Part shown: positions 30,782-37,183 of the stretch, piece after piece | Layout of the letters: each line of letters opens with the position of its first letter | Position numbering within the stretch: the first letter of the stretch is position 1 | Notes under the pieces: generated by a model | Database searches by the model: none | What the model was told of the DNA's origin: nothing | What the model saw: only the letters and a program-made list of their open reading frames with translations | Assembly (NCBI GenBank): GCA_024682455.1 | Contig: JAIKZF010000038.1 | Coordinates: 1-37,183, forward strand | DNA length: 37,183 nucleotides | DNA from: Ruminiclostridium sp. | GTDB taxonomy: Bacteria > Bacillota > Clostridia > Oscillospirales > Ruminococcaceae | Direction of reading: 5' to 3' | Translations under genes and position numbers: made by a program

Positions 30782-32302
30782 GTGGATCCGAAAAAACAGC
30801 TCGAAGAGATATACAGGATCATAGAGCAGCTCGGTCAGGACGACAATCTGAAAAAGAACGCCTCGCAGGACGGCGTGTACAGCGACGAGCCCATACTGCG
30901 CACCGCCGCGCAGATACCGCGTCCCGCCGCCAAAGCCGCGGTTCCCGCGAAGATCAGGGATATGCGCGACCTCGCCTTTGCGGACCATATGTTCTGGCAG
31001 CCCAAGGAGCGCATTTTTATCGAACAGGCTCGCTTCATGGAGAGCTATGAGGACGATCTTGAATATACCGGGCAGTTAGAACTCTCGTTCCCTACCTATT
31101 CCGATCTTACGATCGAGCAGCTGCGCGGGTATTTCACCTGGCGCGCCGCAGTACGCAAAGGCGGCTTCCCCGACGCGCCGAAAGCCTTCATCTATATCTA
31201 CTGCTTTGAGCTGATAAACGGTATCGGAGCCGAAAGCCCCGAGGACAGCTGCGCAAAGCTTGCCCGGATACGCGACAGATACGGCGAAGACCGTTTCCTG
31301 AAACGTGACACGGAGCGCTGGATAAAGGATCTGGCCATATACCACAGACTTGCGCCGGAGCTCGCTTCCCTGCCCTCTGTCGGCGCCGAGCCTGCCGTTT
31401 ACGTGCTGACCCACCCCGGCGGGTATGACGACGGGGAGCTTTTCGGCGCGGTAAAGGAGCTGTCCGACTACCTGATCGAAACAAGCACGTATTATAAGGA
31501 ATACCCCGCCGAGGTCGCCGAGGTGACCTGCGGGCTTTTCCGCGCGCTGGCGGAATACTTCGGAGGAGACGGCAGCGAGCAGCTCATGAAAAAGCTGTAC
31601 ACCACGCATGCCAGATCACATCACTATCACAGGCTGTTCCTCGGAGCTGTTTTTGTGGATATGATGAGAGACAGGAGCTATGTCTACGAGCTGAATATCT
31701 GCGAGCATTACGAGTGCGAGAACGGTGTATACAGCTGCGATATGGTATATGTCCCGCCTCACAGGAATCACGTTATCGGCATGCTGCTGCGCGCCGTTGA
31801 CTATATGATGCGGAAAAGATACGGGTTCAGATATAAGCTCGGGAGCTGCAGGGTGAGCAGTGAGGACGAGAAGCTCATAAACGCTGCTATGGACAGGCTC
31901 GACGAGCACAAAAAACAGAACAGTATCAAAAAAGTTGAAATAGACGTGAGCAAGCTCGGAAATATAAGACATTCGGCGGACATTATCCGTGAGAAGCTTA
32001 TAGTCGATGACGAGGAGGACGGGACTCCCGCGGATCCCGTGCCGGAGCCCGGGCAGCCCGCGCCGGAGGACAGCGTTCTGCCGCTGAACGACGGCGAGCT
32101 GGGTTATCTGCGCTGCCTGCTTTACGGCGGAGACGCGAACGCCGCCGCAAAGTCCGCGGGCAGTATGCCCTCGCTGCTTGCCGACGCGATAAACGATAAG
32201 CTGTTCGATATGTTCGGGGACACGGTGATAGAGCTGTCCGGCGGCGAACCGAGCGTTATAGAGGATTATACGGACGAACTGAAAGGACTGATAACGACAT
32301 GA
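30782..32302 (+). CDS. TerB_N/TerB_C domain protein
   Basis: A 506-residue protein, first of a three-gene operon. The region about 60-290 matches TerB_N: MFWQPKERIFIEQARFMESY, then LTIEQLRGYFTWRAAVRKG, and a YIYCFELINGIG helix. The C-terminal 130 residues match TerB_C: KKVEIDVSKLGNIRHSADII, then LNDGELGYLRCLL and a terminal KLFDMFGDTVIEL block. TerB domains occur in tellurite-resistance and in predicted phage-defence or stress complexes, where they are thought to bind metal or scaffold partners. The start is GTG 30782 with GGGGG upstream; an in-frame GTG at 30761 is an alternative. It overlaps the BrxD-like gene by 4 bases. Confidence 0.82.
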   Translation: MDPKKQLEEIYRIIEQLGQDDNLKKNASQDGVYSDEPILRTAAQIPRPAAKAAVPAKIRDMRDLAFADHMFWQPKERIFIEQARFMESYEDDLEYTGQLELSFPTYSDLTIEQLRGYFTWRAAVRKGGFPDAPKAFIYIYCFELINGIGAESPEDSCAKLARIRDRYGEDRFLKRDTERWIKDLAIYHRLAPELASLPSVGAEPAVYVLTHPGGYDDGELFGAVKELSDYLIETSTYYKEYPAEVAEVTCGLFRALAEYFGGDGSEQLMKKLYTTHARSHHYHRLFLGAVFVDMMRDRSYVYELNICEHYECENGVYSCDMVYVPPHRNHVIGMLLRAVDYMMRKRYGFRYKLGSCRVSSEDEKLINAAMDRLDEHKKQNSIKKVEIDVSKLGNIRHSADIIREKLIVDDEEDGTPADPVPEPGQPAPEDSVLPLNDGELGYLRCLLYGGDANAAAKSAGSMPSLLADAINDKLFDMFGDTVIELSGGEPSVIEDYTDELKGLITT

Positions 32303-33615
32303 AGATACCGAAGCGCATAGCCTCGGCTGTGATAAATTCTCTCAAGGGAGGCGTTGTTCCGCGTATCGGACTGCCCTACATCACTGTGGGCAGAGAGGCA
32401 GAGATAAACGCCCTGCTGCACGATGTCGACATCATCGCGGACGGAGGAGCGGCGTTCCGCTTCATCGTCGGCAAGTACGGAAGCGGCAAGAGCTTCCTGC
32501 TCCAGACTATACGCAGCCACGTTATGGACAGGGGATTCGTAGTGGTCGACGCCGACCTCTCACCCGAGAGGAGGCTCCAGGGCACAAAGGGACAGGGGCT
32601 CGCGACCTACAAGGAGCTTATCCGCAATATGTCCACCAAGACCTGCCCGGACGGCGGAGCCCTTACCCTGATACTCGACCGCTGGATAAGCGGCGTGCAG
32701 GCGGAGACCGCCGCAGACAGCGGGCTCGCTGCGGATTCGCCTGAGTTCGCGAAGCTGGTGGAAAAGAAGATATACACCGTGATAAGCTCGCTGAACGAAA
32801 TGGTGCACGGCTTCGATTTCGCAAGGCTGCTGACCATTTACTGCCGCGCCTGCACCGACGGGAACGACGAGGACAAGGCTAAGGTCGCGAAGTGGTTCCG
32901 CGGCGAGTACGCGAACAAGACCGACGCCAAGGCTGAGCTCGGCGTCAACATCATAGTAACCGACGACGATTGGTACGAGTATATCAAGCTTTTCGCGGCG
33001 TTTCTTAAAATGGCGGGCTACAACGGGCTGCTGGTGCTGATAGACGAGCTTGTGAACATCTACAAGGTACCGAACTCGATAACCCGCCAGTACAACTACG
33101 AAAAGATACTGACGATGTACAACGACACCCTGCAGGGCAAGGCAAAGCACCTCGGCATCATCATGGGCGGGACTCCGCAGTGCATCGAGGACACGCTGCG
33201 CGGCGTATACAGCTATGAGGCTCTGCGCTCGCGGCTCTCCGAGGGACGCTTCGGGCGCGAAGGCATAAAGGATATGCTTGCTCCCGTGATACATCTGGTG
33301 CCTCTCACCTATGAGGAGATGCTGGTGCTGACCGAAAAGCTGGCCGATATCCATGCCCAGCTCTTCGACTATGAGCAGCGCATGACCCAGGATGATATGA
33401 TCGCGTTCATTAAGACTGAATTCGGCAGGATAGGCGCGGATACGCATATCACGCCTCGCGAGGTCATACGCGACTTCATCGAGCTGCTGGATATCATTTA
33501 CCAGAACCCGGATATCAATATCACGGAGTTCATCGGCTCCGGCGGTATGAAGTTCACCGCTCCCGACGGCGGCGACGATGACGACAGCGGCGAGTTCGCG
33601 GAATTTGAGGTTTAA
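32299..33615 (+). CDS. BrxD-like (DUF2791) P-loop ATPase
   Basis: A 438-residue ATPase. The N-terminal pattern GGVVPRIGLPYITVGREAEI, Walker A VGKYGSGKSF at about 57-66, the DADLSPERRLQG motif near 78, and Walker B LLVLIDELVNIY near 249 are diagnostic of the DUF2791 family, which includes BrxD of type 2 BREX. The C-terminus is rich in Asp/Glu. The ATGA overlap with the TerB gene stop implies translational coupling. BrxD with BrxHI is known as an accessory pair in BREX. Here the methylase PglX, PglZ and the BrxB/BrxC core are missing from the window, so this is not a recognisable BREX locus. Confidence 0.9.
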   Translation: MKIPKRIASAVINSLKGGVVPRIGLPYITVGREAEINALLHDVDIIADGGAAFRFIVGKYGSGKSFLLQTIRSHVMDRGFVVVDADLSPERRLQGTKGQGLATYKELIRNMSTKTCPDGGALTLILDRWISGVQAETAADSGLAADSPEFAKLVEKKIYTVISSLNEMVHGFDFARLLTIYCRACTDGNDEDKAKVAKWFRGEYANKTDAKAELGVNIIVTDDDWYEYIKLFAAFLKMAGYNGLLVLIDELVNIYKVPNSITRQYNYEKILTMYNDTLQGKAKHLGIIMGGTPQCIEDTLRGVYSYEALRSRLSEGRFGREGIKDMLAPVIHLVPLTYEEMLVLTEKLADIHAQLFDYEQRMTQDDMIAFIKTEFGRIGADTHITPREVIRDFIELLDIIYQNPDINITEFIGSGGMKFTAPDGGDDDDSGEFAEFEV

Positions 33616-33616
33616 G

Positions 33617-33725
33617 AAGCCGCTTACGCTCGAGTGGCCGCTTACGCTCGAGCCCGGGGGAAACTTTTTTGAAAAAAAGTTTCCCCCGGACCCCCTTCAA
33701 AAAACTTTCAACCGCTTCGCTTTTA
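33617..33725. repeat. Intergenic repeat element, copy B, with a 17-base hairpin
   Basis: The element opens with two copies of CGCTTACGCTCGAG at 18-base period (33621 and 33639). A long perfect hairpin follows, CCGGGGGAAACTTTTTT (33654-33670) with its complement (33673-33689), then GGACCC and AACCGCTTCGC. This is the same order as the element at 9802-9970. It starts directly after the BrxD stop and separates that gene from its helicase partner. No T-run right after the hairpin, so termination would be partial at most. Confidence 0.65.
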
Positions 33726-33769
33726 AATCAGAGAGTTATCTGCGTTATTCAAAAAGATTGGAATAAGTT

Positions 33770-35995
33770 ATGAGTATTTTTGAGAGATACGCGCCCTTCG
33801 TGCAGGATTTCATATACAGAAATAACTGGGAGTCCCTGCGCGCAATACAGACCGCCGCCGGCGACGGTATTTTCAATACCGACGACAATGTGCTCCTGTC
33901 CGCGTCGACCGCCTCGGGCAAGACAGAAGCAGCGTTCTTCCCTATTCTCACCCTGTTCTCCGAGGATATGCCGAAGTCCGTCGGCGCAATATATATAGGA
34001 CCGCTTAAGGCTCTGATAAACGACCAGTTCGCAAGACTGAACGACCTGTGCGCGGAAGCGGATATCCCCGTGTGGCACTGGCACGGCGATGTCTCGCAGT
34101 CCCACAAGGCGAAAATGATGAGGAATCCCTCGGGTATACTCCAGATAACGCCCGAGTCTCTCGAAGCCATGCTTATCCGCAAGCACTCTGCTATCCCTAA
34201 GCTTTTCGGAGATCTGCGCTTCATCGTTATCGACGAGATCCATTCCCTTATGCGCGGTGACCGCGGAGGACAGACTATCTGCCTGATCGAGCGGCTGTCA
34301 AAGCTCGCGGGGGTCAATCCGCGCCGCATAGGTCTGTCCGCGACGATAGGCAACCTTGAGGCAGCGGGCGAGTTCCTGTCCTACGGCTCCGCCAGAAAGA
34401 CATTCATTCCCCGCATAAAGGAAAAAGGAAGCAAATGGCGGCTCTCAATGGAGCATTTCTACGTTGCGGACGTTCAGGCTTCCGAGGGCAAGAAGACCCC
34501 GGACGCCATGCCGCTGCCCGAGGAGCCCACCGACAAGGCTCCGGAGCACGCAGACCCGGGAATGGGTTATATATTTGAACACACCAAGGGGAAAAAATGC
34601 CTTGTCTTCGTAAACTCACGCGAGGAATGCGAGGCTGTCACCACTACCCTGCGCTCATACTGCGAGGCTAACCACGAGCGTGACAGGTTCCTCATACACC
34701 ACGGCAATCTCTCAGTTTCCTACCGCGAGACTGCCGAGACCGCGATGAAGGACGAGGACGTGTACATGACCACCGTTACCACCGCGACTCTGGAGCTGGG
34801 CATAGATATAGGGAGGCTGGAAAGGGCGTTCCAGATAGACGCGCCGTTCACGGTTTCGTCATTTCTGCAGCGCTTGGGACGTACCGGCCGGCGGGAGCTC
34901 CCGCCGGAGATGTGGTTCGTTATCCGCGAGGATATGCCCGAGCCGCGCACTATGATGCCCGAGGCCATACCGTGGAAACTGCTCCAGGGGATAGCTCTGA
35001 TACAATGCTACCTGGAGGAGCGCTGGGTCGAGCCTCCGAAGCTCGACAGGCTGCCGTACAGTCTGCTATACCACCAGACAATGAGCACTCTTGCCTCCTG
35101 CGGGGAGCTGACTGCGGCGGAGCTGGCGCAGCGTGTGCTTACGCTAAAATACTTCCACAGGATATCGCAGGACGACTATAAGATCATGCTTCGCTATCTT
35201 ATCGACAACGACCACATTCAGCGCACCGACGAGGGCGGGCTCATAGTTGGGCTGTCGGGAGAAAGAGTGACCAACTCGTACAAATTCTACGCGGTATTCC
35301 GCGAAAATGAGGAATTTACCGTGCGCTGCGAGTCTCAGGAGCTCGGCACTCTGGTCATGCCTCCGCCTGTCGGCGAGAAGATCGCGTTAGCAGGTCACGT
35401 ATGGCTGGTCACCGAACTCGACCGCAAAGCTCATATGGTCTACTGCCAACCCGTAAAAGGAAAAGTCCCCGCTTATTTCGGGGACTGTCCGGGAGATATC
35501 AACACAAAGATACTGCTGCGTATGCGCGAGGTACTGCAGGAAGACAAGAGCTATCCGTACCTTATGAAGAACGCCGTTCAGCGATTGGCTCAGGCACGAA
35601 TGGCGGCGCGCAATTCATACGTGAGTGATCTGCCGCTGATTGATCTGGGCGGAGATATGTGGGCGCTGTTCCCATGGCTCGGGACGTACGCGTTCCTTGC
35701 GCTGGAGAGGTTCATCAAGATACGATGCGCGGACAGGCTCGGGCTGAAAAGCCTCGATCCGTCGCGTCCGTACTTCATGCAGATAACGATGAAGGCCGGA
35801 GCCAAAGAGTTCTACGACGTGCTCGCGGACGAGGCGAAAAAGCCTCTCGACCCGCTGGAGCTCGTCTATCCCGACGAGGTGCCGGAATTTGAGAAATATG
35901 ACGAATTCGTACCGCCGGAGCTGGTCAGGAAGGGCTTTGCCTGCGGAGTACTGGGCATCGACGAGATGCTGGAGCGCGTGAAGAGCTGGAACTGA
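33770..35995 (+). CDS. BrxHI/Lhr-like DEAD/DEAH-box helicase
   Basis: A 741-residue superfamily 2 helicase. Motif I SASTASGKTEA near 44, motif Ib ITPES near 126, DEIH box VIDEIHSL near 153, motif III LSATIG near 188, and motif VI QRLGRTGRR near 368. The 300-residue C-terminal extension, with a winged-helix-like region near 440-490 and a beta-rich region near 510-570, follows the Lhr/BrxHI layout. The ribosome site is weak (GGAATAAG). It is separated from the BrxD-like gene by about 150 bases that hold repeat copy B, so expression may be lower than that of the first two genes. The DUF2791-helicase pairing supports a joint role on DNA. Confidence 0.9.
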   Translation: MSIFERYAPFVQDFIYRNNWESLRAIQTAAGDGIFNTDDNVLLSASTASGKTEAAFFPILTLFSEDMPKSVGAIYIGPLKALINDQFARLNDLCAEADIPVWHWHGDVSQSHKAKMMRNPSGILQITPESLEAMLIRKHSAIPKLFGDLRFIVIDEIHSLMRGDRGGQTICLIERLSKLAGVNPRRIGLSATIGNLEAAGEFLSYGSARKTFIPRIKEKGSKWRLSMEHFYVADVQASEGKKTPDAMPLPEEPTDKAPEHADPGMGYIFEHTKGKKCLVFVNSREECEAVTTTLRSYCEANHERDRFLIHHGNLSVSYRETAETAMKDEDVYMTTVTTATLELGIDIGRLERAFQIDAPFTVSSFLQRLGRTGRRELPPEMWFVIREDMPEPRTMMPEAIPWKLLQGIALIQCYLEERWVEPPKLDRLPYSLLYHQTMSTLASCGELTAAELAQRVLTLKYFHRISQDDYKIMLRYLIDNDHIQRTDEGGLIVGLSGERVTNSYKFYAVFRENEEFTVRCESQELGTLVMPPPVGEKIALAGHVWLVTELDRKAHMVYCQPVKGKVPAYFGDCPGDINTKILLRMREVLQEDKSYPYLMKNAVQRLAQARMAARNSYVSDLPLIDLGGDMWALFPWLGTYAFLALERFIKIRCADRLGLKSLDPSRPYFMQITMKAGAKEFYDVLADEAKKPLDPLELVYPDEVPEFEKYDEFVPPELVRKGFACGVLGIDEMLERVKSWN

Positions 35996-36004
35996 TCTTC
36001 CGGT

Positions 36005-36388
36005 TCACACCTCGTATATCGTTACGATAACGCCGGTATCTGTGGGCTGCACGGAGGAACGGAGCTCGGCCTCCTCCAGAAAAACCAGCTCCGGGGAATC
36101 TGTCACTATGCTCGGGACACAGCTTTCAAGGGAGCTGCCGTTGTTCTCTATGCAGACACGGCAGCTTCTTCCCGTCATATCCGTTCCCTCGAGCATATAC
36201 CTCGCCGACAGCGAAAAGCTGCCGTCCTGCCCTATATGCTGTGTGTCAGTACCGTCAAACAATGTCCTGCCGCGGAAGAACACGCCCTCAGCCGTCGCAG
36301 CGAACGGTATCATCACGACCCGGCAGGTCTTGCCTGCCGTTTCATACTTGCCGTGGATCGTCACATTTATCTTCATTATCGTACGCAT
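36005..36388 (-). CDS. DUF3237-like protein
   Basis: A 127-residue single-domain protein. The core matches the DUF3237 pattern: IPFAATAEGVFFRGR, then DGTDTQ and DGSFSLSARYMLEGTD, and IENNGS. These proteins form a small beta-barrel; no enzymatic role is established for the family. The start ATG 36388 has AGAAGGAG 6 bases upstream; an internal ATG four codons on is the alternative. It converges on the helicase gene with only nine bases between the stops and no terminator hairpin. There is no evident functional link to the helicase operon. Confidence 0.7.
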   Translation of the reverse strand: MRTIMKINVTIHGKYETAGKTCRVVMIPFAATAEGVFFRGRTLFDGTDTQHIGQDGSFSLSARYMLEGTDMTGRSCRVCIENNGSSLESCVPSIVTDSPELVFLEEAELRSSVQPTDTGVIVTIYEV

Positions 36389-36421
36389 ATCGGTCTCCTT
36401 CTGTCGTCAGCTCTTTTCTCA

Positions 36422-36451
36422 AGTATATCACCCGGAAAGCGGGATTGTCAA
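36422..36451 (-). promoter_or_regulatory. Sigma-A promoter for the DUF3237-like gene
   Basis: Minus strand: TTGACA (36451-36446), 18-base spacer, TATACT (36427-36422). Confidence 0.65.
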
Positions 36452-36533
36452 CTGTTTATTCGGAGCTCCGCGCGGTGTTATAAGCAGAAAATATGAAAAT
36501 TTTCAGTTTTTTTAAAATTTTTCAAAAAAAAGC

Positions 36534-36562
36534 TTGACAAAATGCTCGGATTATGGTATACT
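36534..36562 (+). promoter_or_regulatory. Promoter of tRNA-Leu
   Basis: TTGACA (36534-36539), 17-base spacer, TATACT (36557-36562). The mature tRNA begins 28 bases after the -10. Confidence 0.8.
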
Positions 36563-36590
36563 GATACAGTCATCAGCGAGATGACCACCT

Positions 36591-36676
36591 GCGGAGGTGG
36601 TGGAATGGCAGACACGCTACTTTGAGGGGGTAGTGGGCGTTAGCTCGTGTGAGTTCAAGTCTCATTCTCCGCACCA
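36591..36676 (+). tRNA. tRNA-Leu, anticodon GAG
   Basis: An 86-base tRNA with encoded CCA. The acceptor GCGGAGG (36591-36597) pairs with TCTCCGC, then discriminator A. The anticodon stem CTACT/GGTAG closes the loop TTGAGGG, giving anticodon GAG. A long variable arm around GGGCGTTAGCTCG, as in class II tRNAs, and the T-arm motif TTCAAGT are present. Together these identify leucine, reading CUC/CUU. Confidence 0.93.
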
Positions 36677-36689
36677 GTGAATAACTGAT

Positions 36690-36729
36690 AACAGAGCCGT
36701 TTGTGGGCAATACCACAGACGGCTTTGTT
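36690..36729 (+). terminator. Terminator hairpin after tRNA-Leu
   Basis: AACAGAGCCGTTTGTGG (36690-36706) pairs with the segment 36713-36729 (17 pairs, two G-U) around GCAATA, followed by an AT-rich tail. Confidence 0.75.
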
Positions 36730-37183
36730 ATATTATCTAACTGTGATTTTACGTCAGTTCGCACAAAGTTCGCACACTTTGGTGCTTTACTGCGAGAAAA
36801 CTGCACTTTTTCTCACGTTTTTTTAGCAGTAAGAAGGGTTTATATAAATATCCCTCTGATGAGTGTCAAAAATCAATTCTTCTAAAAACGGAAAGAAATG
36901 ATCTGAGATAATTTCTATAACTTATATGTAGCATCAAAGCCGCGGAACAAATTACCGTTCCACGGATTGCTGACATTTATCTGTCAAAAAAGTTATATAT
37001 TAATGAAGTTCGTTTAATGGCGTGGAAATTTGAGCCTATGTCGAGTGTTGTAACCGACTCTCAACGTTTTGTATTCAAGCGTCAGAAATACTCCGACAAA
37101 ATGTAGTCAATGTCGGCAGAATATTTAACGCTCTGTATATCGCGATATACAGAGCGTTGATTCATTCGTTAAGTATCGTTACC
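36730..37183. other. AT-rich flank without recognisable gene
   Basis: About 450 bases to the window edge, clearly more AT-rich than the rest. It holds two direct copies of GTTCGCACA (36757-36765, 36768-36776), a pairing CCGACA/TGTCGG (37093-37098, 37111-37116) and the palindrome listed next. No credible ORF on either strand. Position just after a tRNA and composition suggest the edge of an integrated or decayed mobile element; this is inference. Confidence 0.4.
37127..37158. repeat. Perfect 32-base palindrome
   Basis: Half-site AACGCTCTGTATATCG followed by its exact complement, with no loop spacer. No T-run. It could be a terminator for a gene beyond the edge, a transposon end or a recombination site. 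Confidence 0.6.

Noticed and set aside
30714-35995. Complete BREX system
   Set aside because: Only BrxD- and BrxHI-like genes are present; no PglX, PglZ, BrxB or BrxC in the window.
36573-36806. 77-residue ORF on the minus strand over tRNA-Leu
   Set aside because: It is the antisense reading of the tRNA (MRLELTRANAHYP-type sequence), a well-known spurious translation.

Overview
The window looks like chromosome from a motile, moderately GC-rich Clostridia member, most like Oscillospiraceae/Ruminococcus. The support is indirect: consensus vegetative promoters (TTGACA-N17-TATAAT type) and strong GGAGG ribosome sites, a sortase-type NPNTG surface anchor, a Tex-RelQ-SpoVK-like gene repertoire, a tRNA with encoded CCA, and a chemotaxis cluster with a sigma-D type promoter. 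No rRNA, CRISPR array or intact insertion sequence was found. Short intergenic repeats are present at several places.

Layout. 1-3756: a metal-handling divergon. A P1B-type ATPase and a small one-helix partner resembling PacL/DUF1490 proteins (minus strand) face a ZIP transporter (plus strand), with three TTAG-N6-CTAA operators on the two promoters. A small broken or frameshifted ORF follows the ZIP gene. 3854-9750: a Tim44-like secreted or membrane protein with a zinc ribbon, tex, and a CbxX/SpoVK-type AAA+ ATPase with an acidic repeat. 9756-10078: an intergenic repeat element bracketed by two identical terminator hairpins. 10124-12468: a DUF2975 / YozG-like HTH / DUF4173 membrane-regulator operon. 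12480-15143: a surface-anchored 5'-nucleotidase that carries a Zeta-toxin-like P-loop kinase domain. 15198-23468: motility and chemotaxis genes: FlhB-C-like ylqH and a FliK-like ylqG homologue on the minus strand, then cheA-cheW-cheR-cheB, then a sigma-D driven gene of unknown function.

23545-29924 holds signalling and accessory genes. They are a candidate small RNA, a RelQ-type small alarmone synthetase behind a striking three-arm structured element, a macro domain-HTH fusion, a ClpP-like protease coupled to a soluble VirD4/TraG-like ATPase, and an EAL phosphodiesterase behind a structured leader with mutually exclusive pairings.

30036-36388: a four-helix membrane protein, then the best candidate for an under-described system. 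This is a three-gene operon of a TerB_N/TerB_C protein, a BrxD (DUF2791) ATPase and a BrxHI/Lhr-like helicase. These resemble BREX accessory proteins, but no PglX, PglZ, BrxB or BrxC is present in the window. A DUF3237-like gene converges on it. The right end has tRNA-Leu(GAG) and about 450 bases of AT-rich, palindrome-bearing sequence without a recognisable gene.

All calls come from reading the sequence and translations by eye. No database search was run, so family names rest on recognised motifs and residue positions are approximate.
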